From a virus: DNA of 37,030 nt. A program made the position numbers and the translations under genes. The stretch covers positions 1-37,030 of IMG/VR virus record IMGVR_UViG_3300024353_000004. The stretch is one strand, 5' to 3'. The notes below the pieces were generated by a model. The model searched no databases, was not told the origin of the DNA, and saw only the letters and a list, made by a program, of their open reading frames with translations. Positions 22,070 through 28,649 of this stretch are shown here, piece by piece (the first letter of the stretch is position 1; each line of letters opens with the position of its first letter).

Positions 22070-24424
22070 TCATCGGCAACCATTCCCACGCGCCTTGCTG
22101 TAGGCGATATTTTTTTGCTTTATTTTGTTGAGCACCGCCGCCGTGATAGGGGCACTCGGCGTAGATTCAAATCGCCACGATTTGGGCGGGTAGGTGCCCA
22201 TAATATCTTTGTAAAGGTGTGCGGCGCGTCCAGCCTGTTTTTCCGGCGCTGAATTGCCTCTGGCGTAAGCGCACATCTGCTCATATAGGTGGCGCGAATC
22301 ATCCGCCAGCTTGCGCTTGCCAATCATAATCTCGACCATCTCGCCCGGCACTGACTCGATCAGCGACGGCTTGACAATCGCGAAGCCGCACGCCATGCAG
22401 CGCTTGGCGAATGGCTTGCTTCCGCATGCTGGGCACCCCTTCGCCGGTTCTTTTTCCTCGTCATCGTCGCGGCGGATGGTCTTATCCAATTTTTCACCCG
22501 CATCCAGTACATCCAGGCCGTTAAAATAAATGTCCTCAAAATCCTCCTTGAAGCGGATGATATTCCCCGAAAAATCCAGCAGCTTGAAATGGTCTTTGCC
22601 GGGATGTGATCGTGCCCCCCTACCCCACATCTGTATTGCTGTGGACAGAGATTTGCGCAGCGGCCTAATATCCAGGATTACAGTCACGTCGGGACAGTCA
22701 AAGCCCTTCGCGAGAGCCTCCACGCTCAGAAGCACGCGTATTTTTGAGTCAGGCTTGGTGAACTCGGCAAGAAGAGATTCGCGCTCGTCGGCTTTTGTCT
22801 CGGACGTGAATACCTCTGCGCGCACGCCAGCGGCTATAAATTGCTCGCGCAGCTCCTCGCAATAGGCTATCGTCGGCCCAAATCCGATAGTCTTGCCCCC
22901 AGATGCATGCTCAAGCCACTCGTTAACGACATCTCCCACAATCTCCATACCTCGCTCTGCGGCTGCGTTCTCAGTCCATTCACCACCGGATGTCTCAGCA
23001 CCGCGCATATCGACCGTAGTGCAGCTCAGCACGCGCATCGGCACAAGCGTCCCCTGCTCGACAAGCTCGGCCATTGTGGTGGCGTTGATCAAATTTGAGT
23101 AGATCAGACCAAGCCCTTTTGAAAATGGTGTTGCCGATAATCCCACGCAATGCGCGCCGCTATTTTTGATGTAATCGGTAGTTACCTTTAGCTGGGTGTG
23201 GCAATTGTGGACTAATACGCCATTTGCAAAATAGGACGGATGATCATCGACCCGTAAGTTGTACACATTGATTCCCCCAGGGTATTCGACAATCTTAATA
23301 CTTTCCACCCAAGGCTTCTCAGCAATGCATCTTTTTTCCTGTCCTGTGCTTGCCTCGATAGAGCACAATGGCTCATTCCGTCCAATTCTATTGCTATTTT
23401 CATGGCGGGATTCGCTATGTCTATTTTGTAATGATGCGGGTATCCCTGCGTATTGCTTTTCAGTGTTTTTTCTGCATATTCCGCTTTCCAACCGGCACCT
23501 AAAAGCCCCATCATCGCCGCTTGAACTTTCGTCATACCACGCCCGTTCCCGCCCTGCTTCGGAGGTCTGTGGCCCATAGAAAGAAGAGTTGCAGATACTT
23601 TTTCTCGCGCTTCCAATTTGTGCATCGGATTTTTTAATTTCTTTGCGCAAGATTTCCCGCAACATTCTCGTGCGCTGAACGACACCTCTGCTTCGTATAT
23701 CATCTTCCCTTTGTATCCCTTCACTTTCCCTGGGTAAAAATCCCCCCCACACTTCCTGCACGTCTTTACGGCGAAATAAGCGCGTACCGACACCCAGGGA
23801 GCTAGCGGATCTCCATCCCATATCGGTAAAGATTGGATGATCTGCTGTGCATTCGATAATTGTCCCATCCGAAATCCTTATTTTTAATGTCGCATATACA
23901 ACTTTTGAGAATACACTGAGAATCTGTGACTCTCCGCATGAATTATATATGAGTTCACCACAAGAAAGCGAATCAATTCTCTTTTGCCCTAGTGGTGTGT
24001 CAATAAGTGTATGTCCTGGAAAACATTCGTCGATTATCACGGTATCAAAATGGTCTATCCCTCGCCGCGCCAAAGTCTGTGCAGAGGCTATCTGAAATGG
24101 CATATTGCGGTTGGCGCGCCAATGCCCTGACTGAAAAATCCCGTGCGCGGACAATCCATACTCATCTGCTTTTTTGCTGGCCTGATTTATGAGCGTGATC
24201 CGGTCACAGATGAATATCGCACGCTTGCCACGCTTAAGCGCTTCATGGGCGATCCGCAAGCCAAGGTACAGCTTTCCAGCGCCGGTCGGTGCCATGACCA
24301 CTTGGCACCGATGTCCGGCCCTTGCTCCGGCTCTTAGAGACTCATGAGCGGTGACCTGGAATGGCCTTGGATCGGGAAAATTCGACGAGGCGTAATTCGG
24401 CGCATCCAAAAATGTGGTCTGCAT
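22070..24424 (-). CDS. SF2 DNA helicase interrupted by an intein (784-aa precursor, about 510-aa mature protein)
   Basis: The extein is a superfamily 2 helicase: Q-like region PDPRPFQVTAHESL, motif I APTGAGKL (45-52), motif Ia AIFICDRITLINQ, motif II split as DE (132-133) and CH (408-409), motif III GLSATPFSKG, motif V region VEALAKGFDCPDVTV, motif VI IQMWGRGARSHPG, and a C-terminal zinc ribbon CPACG...CMACG. Residue 52 is Leu where Ser or Thr is expected in a Walker A. Replicative or recombination role is inferred from the primase-like, ParB-like and RepL-like neighbours. The precursor must splice to rebuild the DECH box. Confidence 0.88.
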   Translation of the reverse strand: MQTTFLDAPNYASSNFPDPRPFQVTAHESLRAGARAGHRCQVVMAPTGAGKLYLGLRIAHEALKRGKRAIFICDRITLINQASKKADEYGLSAHGIFQSGHWRANRNMPFQIASAQTLARRGIDHFDTVIIDECFPGHTLIDTPLGQKRIDSLSCGELIYNSCGESQILSVFSKVVYATLKIRISDGTIIECTADHPIFTDMGWRSASSLGVGTRLFRRKDVQEVWGGFLPRESEGIQREDDIRSRGVVQRTRMLREILRKEIKKSDAQIGSARKSICNSSFYGPQTSEAGRERAWYDESSSGDDGAFRCRLESGICRKNTEKQYAGIPASLQNRHSESRHENSNRIGRNEPLCSIEASTGQEKRCIAEKPWVESIKIVEYPGGINVYNLRVDDHPSYFANGVLVHNCHTQLKVTTDYIKNSGAHCVGLSATPFSKGLGLIYSNLINATTMAELVEQGTLVPMRVLSCTTVDMRGAETSGGEWTENAAAERGMEIVGDVVNEWLEHASGGKTIGFGPTIAYCEELREQFIAAGVRAEVFTSETKADERESLLAEFTKPDSKIRVLLSVEALAKGFDCPDVTVILDIRPLRKSLSTAIQMWGRGARSHPGKDHFKLLDFSGNIIRFKEDFEDIYFNGLDVLDAGEKLDKTIRRDDDEEKEPAKGCPACGSKPFAKRCMACGFAIVKPSLIESVPGEMVEIMIGKRKLADDSRHLYEQMCAYARGNSAPEKQAGRAAHLYKDIMGTYPPKSWRFESTPSAPITAAVLNKIKQKNIAYSKARGNGCR
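23204..24025 (-). mobile_element. Intein in the DECH box of the helicase (274 aa)
   Basis: Precursor residues 134-407. Block A is CFPGHTLIDTPLGQKRI with Cys1. Block B is GTIIECTADHPIF with the TxxH set. Block F is INVYNLRVDDHPSYFANG. Block G is VLVHN followed by the +1 Cys of the extein. All splicing residues of a class 1 intein are present (Cys1, block-B His, penultimate His, terminal Asn, +1 Cys). The region between blocks B and F (about precursor residues 215-370) shows no LAGLIDADG or HNH motif in this frame; it reads as Ser/Arg/Glu-rich shadow of the nested endonuclease gene. Confidence 0.93.
23212..23868 (-). CDS. Vsr-like (EDxHD) homing endonuclease nested out of frame inside the intein (218 aa)
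   Basis: The ORF is shifted by one base from the helicase/intein frame and lies wholly inside the intein. ATG 23868 has AAGGA 6 nt upstream. Residues 37-74 hold a Cys cluster (CRKC, then ECCGKSC) for zinc. Residues 147-195 carry the EDxHD core: YKIDIANPAMKIAIELDG with E161 and D163, H167, then DRKKDALLRSLGWKVLRL with D176. This matches the Vsr-like homing family known from I-Bth0305I and from split-intein loci. It probably cuts intein-less helicase alleles at the DECH-box site. The first 35 residues overlap intein block B, and the last 30 overlap block F. Confidence 0.88.
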   Translation of the reverse strand: MGQLSNAQQIIQSLPIWDGDPLAPWVSVRAYFAVKTCRKCGGDFYPGKVKGYKGKMIYEAEVSFSARECCGKSCAKKLKNPMHKLEAREKVSATLLSMGHRPPKQGGNGRGMTKVQAAMMGLLGAGWKAEYAEKTLKSNTQGYPHHYKIDIANPAMKIAIELDGMSHCALSRQAQDRKKDALLRSLGWKVLRLSNTLGESMCTTYGSMIIRPILQMAY

Positions 24425-24425
24425 G

Positions 24426-25331
24426 TCAGACGCTCCAATCCAGATTGGCTTTGCGTAGCCGCGCCTGCAACCGCTTCACGGCCTTTATCAGCACATTATT
24501 TTGCGCCTTCATGCCAGCGTAGCGCTCTTCGGCGATGCGACGCTTTTCGACCGCCTCTGCCAATGGGTCTTTGCTATCAAGCAATTTCACGAACGCCTCG
24601 AAGTCCTCTTCCATCGCCTTCCTCTTACGCTCATCATCGGCGGATTGCTCTACCTCAGCCATATCGTGCGCCGCTATGTCATCCGGCGTAATCTCGGCAA
24701 GCTCAGCGGCTGATGGGCCGTAGTCGGCTTCATCGTCGTACTCGATTGATGGATCTTCGACCGGATTCTTCACGGTATGCGAAGCAGTTTTTCCGCTCGA
24801 AGTTGTGAATTTTACGTTTTTCTCGCCTTTGATTTTATTATAGTTTTTCCCAACTGTGTCATCCGATGACACTTCTCTCGGTTGTTTAACATGAGTTATT
24901 TTTTTGATTATTACGCTCACGAAATTATTGCTTACCCCGCATTGTTCGGCAATTTTCCGCGCCGACCATTGCGACCACTCAGCATCATTAAGCATCGCGG
25001 TAACAGCCTTTGCCTTATCGGCATTCGTGCGGCGCAGGCCGTGCCTTGCATTGGCGCCGAATGAATATAGAATAGCGTCACGCGCTAGGCCGTCCCGCAC
25101 ATCAACTTCGCATTCGTCGATTCCCGCGCCACGATAAGCCCAATACCGATGGAATCCATCAGCAAGCCAGTGTTGCGCTCCATCAAAAAAAGTTACAAGC
25201 GGCGGGAATTTAACGCCCCCATTCATCGCCTCAACATAATCTGCGACGACTTTCTCGTCTATTTTTTCTCGCTGCTGTGTCCCGCCATCATGTACTATTT
25301 CCGACAATTTCAATGTTTTAATCTTGCTCAT
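24426..25331 (-). CDS. ParB-like nuclease-domain protein (301 aa)
   Basis: N-terminal ParB/Srx-type fold: LKLSEIVHDGGTQQREKIDE, VTFFDGAQHWLADGFHRYWA (the xDGxHR signature of ParB nucleotide-binding proteins), followed by a helix-turn-helix (SARKIAEQCGVSNNFVSVIIKK). The C-terminal 110 residues are acidic, then a coiled coil (EKRRIAEERYAGMKAQNN). Such proteins occur in phage replication modules and may bind or nick DNA or act in regulation. GAGG lies before the ATG within the tiny ORF upstream. Confidence 0.75.
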   Translation of the reverse strand: MSKIKTLKLSEIVHDGGTQQREKIDEKVVADYVEAMNGGVKFPPLVTFFDGAQHWLADGFHRYWAYRGAGIDECEVDVRDGLARDAILYSFGANARHGLRRTNADKAKAVTAMLNDAEWSQWSARKIAEQCGVSNNFVSVIIKKITHVKQPREVSSDDTVGKNYNKIKGEKNVKFTTSSGKTASHTVKNPVEDPSIEYDDEADYGPSAAELAEITPDDIAAHDMAEVEQSADDERKRKAMEEDFEAFVKLLDSKDPLAEAVEKRRIAEERYAGMKAQNNVLIKAVKRLQARLRKANLDWSV

Positions 25332-25431
25332 TATTCGTTCCTCGTTTTTGGTGCTGCCGGTAAAACCCCTCGCGCAGTGCCTGCTTGAGCATGTCGATTG
25401 ATTTTTGCTGGTAATCTCTAAGTTCGATCAT
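25318..25431 (-). CDS. Mini-ORF resembling the Q-motif start of an SF2 helicase (37 aa)
   Basis: MIELRDYQQKSIDMLKQALR followed by EGFYRQHQKRGTN. LRDYQ..SID is the typical opening (Q motif) of SF2 helicases, which normally continues into the Walker A. Here the frame ends at TAA and the ParB-like gene begins inside it. The ATG overlaps the upstream TGA (ATGA). It could be a remnant of a helicase gene cut off by the ParB-like gene, or a small coupled peptide. Confidence 0.5.
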   Translation of the reverse strand: MIELRDYQQKSIDMLKQALREGFYRQHQKRGTNNEQD

Positions 25432-25961
25432 AGCTTTCCGCCTTTTACCAGCGTTAACACCGCCGCTGGCTTTTTAATCTTTTTCTTCTTTTGCGTGGGC
25501 TTCTTTTCAGGAGGGAGCTTTGCAAGTGCCGATAAATGTTGCGAAGTTGTCCCACGGAACATGCGCCTGGGGTCAATTCGGTAAAGGTCACGCATCCCTA
25601 TCCTCTGCGAAGGCCAAACTAATCCATCGGCGATGAGATTTTTTAATTCCGTGCAAAAATGGGAACGTTGCATCCCAATCAAATTCGCCATTTCAGTCTG
25701 ATTGACGGAAACCCAATTGTCCATTTCGACATGAGCGAGTAGGCAATAAAATACCCTGCTCGACCTCGTCGTGGGAGGGTTTTTTGATGCGGCCATAAAA
25801 TATTCTTGTGATACGATCAAAAACCCTGAATCGGAAAATATTGATTTCGTCTTTTCTCTCGGCTTGGCGACTATGGCATAGGGTAATATTTCTCCAGTAT
25901 CAAGGTCGATGGTCGCTGTGTTTACGTTCTTCGCGTGGATTTTATGGGGCTTATGTTTCAT
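25428..25961 (-). CDS. RepL-like winged-helix replication/regulatory protein (177 aa)
   Basis: Segment EYFMAASKNPPTTRSSRVFYCLLAHVE followed by the helix-turn-helix VNQTEMANLIGMQRSHFCTE and wing LYRIDPRRMF matches RepL-type and related phage replication initiators or regulators. A basic Lys-rich tail follows (KKPTQKKKKIKKP). Two 22-bp-spaced repeats lie just before its start, as expected for an initiator or autorepressor site. Confidence 0.65.
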   Translation of the reverse strand: MKHKPHKIHAKNVNTATIDLDTGEILPYAIVAKPREKTKSIFSDSGFLIVSQEYFMAASKNPPTTRSSRVFYCLLAHVEMDNWVSVNQTEMANLIGMQRSHFCTELKNLIADGLVWPSQRIGMRDLYRIDPRRMFRGTTSQHLSALAKLPPEKKPTQKKKKIKKPAAVLTLVKGGKL

Positions 25962-25977
25962 TGTCTATTATCCCGGA

Positions 25978-26021
25978 AAGTTACCTCTGGCGGTAACTTA
26001 GTGTACCGCTGGCGGTAACTT
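25978..26021. promoter_or_regulatory. Two direct repeats upstream of the RepL-like gene (iteron or operator)
   Basis: The word CTGGCGGTAACTT occurs at 25987-25999 and 26009-26021, a 22-bp period (two helical turns). The first copy also forms an inverted repeat AAGTTACC...GGTAACTT (25978-25999). They stand 17-60 bp before the ATG of the winged-helix gene on its own strand. They could be replication iterons or an autorepressor site. Confidence 0.6.
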
Positions 26022-26465
26022 TTAAAACACACAAACCCACCAACCACGCGGGTTTGACGCTTGTTGGAGTCTACAGTAGTGAGTAGTAAAGAAGGGGAAC
26101 GAGAAAATTGTATGGCAAACCGTGCTATTTTCACGCGCATATCCTGATTCTGAAGTCTGTTTCATCCCATGCGCCTTTGCCCTTGAAGCAGGCAAGGCAC
26201 AATACCTGCAAGTTGCCGGCTAACGATTTCTCGCGCCGGGCCAGAGCGTACTGCCAAACCGTTAGACTCCCGGCGCTTTATTCAGGGCAAAAAAAAGCCC
26301 GGTGACGCTTTCGCGGCCCGGGCTGTCGTGTTTGTTCGATCACACCGGGCGGCTTGGTCGTCAAATCGGTCATGGGGAACCTTGTGACGGCATGCACTCT
26401 CTGCACACTCCGCCCCATGTCTGTCAGCGGCACCACCCGCTAACGTCTAAAATTTACATCATTGC
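26022..26465. other. Non-coding region holding the leader of the RepL-like gene and a terminator
   Basis: About 440 bases without a convincing gene. A possible 60-aa reading (25958-26140, minus) is made of the repeats and spacer and has no ribosome site. The stretch holds the terminator at 26289-26324 and probably the promoter for the RepL-helicase-primase transcript, which I could not place with confidence. Confidence 0.5.
26289..26324 (-). terminator. Rho-independent terminator ending the first leftward transcript
   Basis: Minus strand: AGCCCGG (26324-26318) pairs with CCGGGCT (26302-26296) around a 15-nt loop with further pairing, followed by a run of eight T (26296-26289). It separates the Cro-RusA small-gene operon from the RepL-helicase operon. 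Confidence 0.85.
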
Positions 26466-26645
26466 TCATCCGTTGTCAACATATTCTTCACCGCTATTTT
26501 GCTTGTATTCCGGGCAATCGTCGACCTCTTGCCCACGACTAAAATCATCGCATGGCTGCCAGTATGGATTATGCTTTGCAGTGTGTCTGTAGCACCTGTC
26601 ACGCGCTTTACAGGTTGTCGTGGCGCACATTGTCAAGTCTGGCAT
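26466..26645 (-). CDS. Small Cys-rich protein (59 aa)
   Basis: I start at ATG 26645 (MPDLTMCATTTCKARD), after the upstream stop at 26653; the longer ORF to 26681 overlaps it. Sequence CATTTCKARDRCYRHTAKHN with PYWQPCDDF and an acidic tail is a common small phage protein with four Cys that may bind one metal ion. Last gene before the terminator. Function unknown. Confidence 0.6.
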   Translation of the reverse strand: MPDLTMCATTTCKARDRCYRHTAKHNPYWQPCDDFSRGQEVDDCPEYKQNSGEEYVDNG

Positions 26646-26652
26646 GGATATT

Positions 26653-26823
26653 TCATCCTGTTTTTTTGTTGCGCTTTTCAAAAATTGCTATGACATGCGC
26701 CATGACCATAGCCCGAAGATGCTCCGGCACGCGCCCGATAGCCTCTCTGCGCTCCTCGCGCGTAGTCATGGCGGCTATTTCAAAGGCATATGAGCGGGGA
26801 CGCTTATCGTCCATGGCGGGCAT
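26653..26823 (-). CDS. Small helical protein, paralogue of the one at 34372 (56 aa)
   Basis: MPAMDDKRPRSYAFEIAAM followed by TREERREAIGRVPEHLR and MVMAHVIAIFEKR. It matches the protein at 34372-34542 in the order RPR-x-YA, ..R-ER..A...VPEHLR, HV...F.K. I start at 26823 because the two paralogues align from about there; the ORF itself extends further upstream. Overlaps the end of RusA by 20 nt. Function unknown. Confidence 0.55.
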   Translation of the reverse strand: MPAMDDKRPRSYAFEIAAMTTREERREAIGRVPEHLRAMVMAHVIAIFEKRNKKTG

Positions 26824-27208
26824 GATCGTAGAGCGGCGCGGGCAGCGTGTATGCGGGGCCATCGATCACCGTAATTGATCCACTCACGGCCCAAAACTTG
26901 CAGCCAGAAATGTCATAAATTCGGCAATCGTCGTCTAAAATGGCGTCCTGAACCGCTTTAATCAGATTGTCCGTGTCCGGCTTTTGCTGGTGCGGCTGGC
27001 CCGCCATGCTCGCCCGCTTTTTTGCGCTCCACGAGGCGGGCATTGGCAGCATGAAAACTATCCGCGCCCCGCCCTCTGGGAGGGCCATGCCATGCAATCT
27101 CACCTCGTCACAGAATGCTCTATACCTGAGCACGGGCGGGCGCCGCGCCCACTTGTCGCGCTGCGTCATGCGAGGTTTTGGCACCGGGGTAATCATGTAT
27201 GTCATCAT
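26804..27208 (-). CDS. rusA: RusA-type Holliday-junction resolvase (134 aa)
   Basis: Start ATG 27208 overlaps the upstream TGA; the longer ORF to 27316 lies in the neighbour. The product begins MMTYMITPVPKPRMTQRDKW, the RusA opening, has IVFMLPMPASWSAKKR and the catalytic aspartates D78 and D80 in KPDTDNLIKAVQDAI, then D92-D94 in LDDDC. Length matches RusA (about 120 aa). It cuts recombination junctions, fitting the ERF/exonuclease genes on the other strand. Confidence 0.88.
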   Translation of the reverse strand: MMTYMITPVPKPRMTQRDKWARRPPVLRYRAFCDEVRLHGMALPEGGARIVFMLPMPASWSAKKRASMAGQPHQQKPDTDNLIKAVQDAILDDDCRIYDISGCKFWAVSGSITVIDGPAYTLPAPLYDHARHGR

Positions 27209-27471
27209 CCGTAAACCCTTATTGCCGTCAGCACAATCAAAAAAAGAAATTCTTCGCTCATCTCGATGCTTTTTCGCTCGGTGGGATTGTCGAAAAATAA
27301 ATGACACGCGTGGCATAGGTGCGCACCGGCAATGTCATGCGCTTTTATGCCACGTCCTTTCCCGAGGGCGTGCTGGCGGAGTCCGGTATAGTGGGCCAGC
27401 ACTACGGTACCATCATCGGCACCGCACCTGACGCAAGATTTGCCGCGAGCGAGATCCCTTAACCACGCCAT
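27205..27471 (-). CDS. DUF1364-like zinc/HNH-type small protein (88 aa)
   Basis: MAWLRDLARGKSCVRCGADD then VVLAHYTGLRQHALGKGRG, AHDIAGAHLCHACHLFFDN. The CxxC, AHxxG, and CHxCH set matches the DUF1364/lambda-nin-type family of small HNH-like proteins next to rusA or ninB genes. Likely metal-binding; nuclease activity is not shown. Confidence 0.65.
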   Translation of the reverse strand: MAWLRDLARGKSCVRCGADDGTVVLAHYTGLRQHALGKGRGIKAHDIAGAHLCHACHLFFDNPTERKSIEMSEEFLFLIVLTAIRVYG

Positions 27472-27788
27472 TGCGGCCTAACCTTGATGCCGTTGTGACG
27501 AAGCCACTCCTCATGCGACTGATCCACATGCGGGGTATATATTTTTGGCCGGATGGGAATATAAGGTACAGGTGCCGCCTTTTGTGGGATCTTTTTCTTT
27601 TTGCTTAATGTCCCCCGTGGCGCTCTAGGCTTTGGCGCCGACGCCGCCCTACGCTTTGCCGCCGAATGCGCGTGGCATACCCTACAGTATCTCCGCCCAT
27701 CCCCGGACATCCCCGTATTATTCGGCGTGTACGTGTGCCCATTTACGCATTTCCCGGAGGCTATTTCAGATTTTGATCTTTTTGCCAT
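27459..27788 (-). CDS. Small basic zinc-binding protein (109 aa)
   Basis: MAKRSKSEIASGKCVNGHTYT has the C-x-N-G-H start and YCRVCHAH provides the second Cys pair, forming the treble-clef-like module often fused to phage HNH enzymes. The rest is a Lys/Arg/Pro-rich linker and DQSHEEWLRHNGIKVRPQ. It overlaps the next gene by 13 nt. Possibly DNA- or RNA-binding. Confidence 0.55.
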   Translation of the reverse strand: MAKRSKSEIASGKCVNGHTYTPNNTGMSGDGRRYCRVCHAHSAAKRRAASAPKPRAPRGTLSKKKKIPQKAAPVPYIPIRPKIYTPHVDQSHEEWLRHNGIKVRPQWRG

Positions 27789-27800
27789 AATTTATTAAAG

Positions 27801-27995
27801 TCAGGTGCGGATGAGTCGGTCAGGGTTGACGCCTGCGGCCGCACCAAGAGCCTCGGCGTACTTGCGCCGCATCCCGCCCCCATGCGCCCACCTCCACACA
27901 GCCATTTGCGATACCCCCATGCGCCTGGCTAGTGCGTTCTGCCCCCCGCATTTTTTTATGGCCTTGTCGATGTAATACTGTCGATCTTTTATCAT
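27801..27995 (-). CDS. Cro/YdaS-like repressor (64 aa)
   Basis: I start at ATG 27995 (MIKDRQYYIDKAI), since the longer reading runs through the leftward -10 region. The helix-turn-helix is GGQNALARRMGVSQMAVWRW, followed by a helix with the DRLIRT end, as in YdaS/Cro-like phage regulators. It is the first leftward gene and lies next to three copies of GTCAACAACA, its probable operators. Confidence 0.75.
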   Translation of the reverse strand: MIKDRQYYIDKAIKKCGGQNALARRMGVSQMAVWRWAHGGGMRRKYAEALGAAAGVNPDRLIRT

Positions 27996-28027
27996 TTTAA
28001 TCCATCCAGTTAATTGCTGATGTGCCA

Positions 28028-28057
28028 ATACTAACAACAATTCTCCGGCTTTGTCAA
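28028..28057 (-). promoter_or_regulatory. Leftward early promoter
   Basis: Minus-strand TTGACA (28057-28052) and TAGTAT (28033-28028) with 18 nt between. The -35 lies within the operator copy at 28053-28062. It would drive the Cro-RusA operon. Confidence 0.55.
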
Positions 28058-28130
28058 CAACAAAATATATTTTAAAATGTTGTTGACAACATGCCGATGC
28101 GGGTGTAATGTAGCCCCATGGTCAACAACA
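28053..28130. promoter_or_regulatory. Operator cluster: three copies of GTCAACAACA
   Basis: Copies at 28053-28062 (direct), 28078-28087 (inverted) and 28121-28130 (direct). The first two form a large inverted repeat around an A/T-rich centre. Each of the first two overlaps a -35 box. They probably bind the Cro-like protein encoded next door and switch both early directions. Confidence 0.65.
28083..28111 (+). promoter_or_regulatory. Rightward early promoter
   Basis: TTGACA (28083-28088) and TAATGT (28106-28111) with the ideal 17-nt spacer. The -35 is embedded in the inverted operator copy. Drives the 28189-onward operon. Confidence 0.75.
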
Positions 28131-28188
28131 CGTCGACCACCTGATCCACTCCAGGATAGAGTAGGAGCCAAGATAGGAGCAACAGATC

Positions 28189-28398
28189 ATGACCACAAAC
28201 ACAAAAAATCTAGTAGTAGGCGACAATTACGGCGGTTGCTTTGGTCTCGACACCAACAGCGGCAAGCAGCTTATTTATCTGGGCGGCATCACCTGGCGTG
28301 CGATTAATGGCGACAAAAGTCTCGAAAAAGACAGCGAGGCGACGACGACTAAAGCTCTTGAGTACATCAATCGTCCATCAATAATGATGGGGGCATGA
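28189..28398 (+). CDS. Small protein, first rightward early gene (69 aa)
   Basis: MTTNTKNLVVGDNYGGCFGL followed by LGGITWRAINGDKSLEKDSE. A short Gly-rich soluble protein. The stop overlaps the next ATG. It may be an early host-takeover or antitermination gene by position. Not recognised. Confidence 0.55.
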   Translation: MTTNTKNLVVGDNYGGCFGLDTNSGKQLIYLGGITWRAINGDKSLEKDSEATTTKALEYINRPSIMMGA

Positions 28399-28649
28399 TC
28401 ATGCGCACCACAGTAATCATCAGCAAGCGAGGTGCGGGCTATATCAGCACAGTCCACGGACAATTCGGCGGTGGACATGACGGGGCGAGGGCGGGCCTCA
28501 CCGCCTACGATGCGGCAGCGGTGGCGGCAAAATATATGATCAGGTACGCAAAGTCGAACCCAGAAGGTGGCGATCTGATGGCCCCACTAGAGGTAATGGA
28601 TCTTGTGCCTATCGAGCTGCGCAATATTAAAAAATCCGAGGATCTGTGA
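28395..28649 (+). CDS. Small protein (84 aa)
   Basis: MIMRTTVIISKRGAGYISTVH, then GARAGLTAYDAAAVAAKYMI and an acidic end. It could begin at ATG 28401 (MRTTV). ATGA overlaps with both neighbours suggest coupling. The AYDAAAVAAKYM segment is often seen in small phage early proteins. Function unknown. Confidence 0.55.
   Translation: MIMRTTVIISKRGAGYISTVHGQFGGGHDGARAGLTAYDAAAVAAKYMIRYAKSNPEGGDLMAPLEVMDLVPIELRNIKKSEDL

Noticed and set aside
25958-26140. 60-aa minus-strand ORF
   Set aside because: It is made of the operator/iteron repeats and leader, has no ribosome site and no protein-like pattern.
26218-26267. GGCTAAC ... GTTAGAC pair 50 bp apart, attC-like in spacing
   Set aside because: No L''/L' arms or inner stem between the boxes, and no cassette ends that match. 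It may be a decayed site but I cannot support it.
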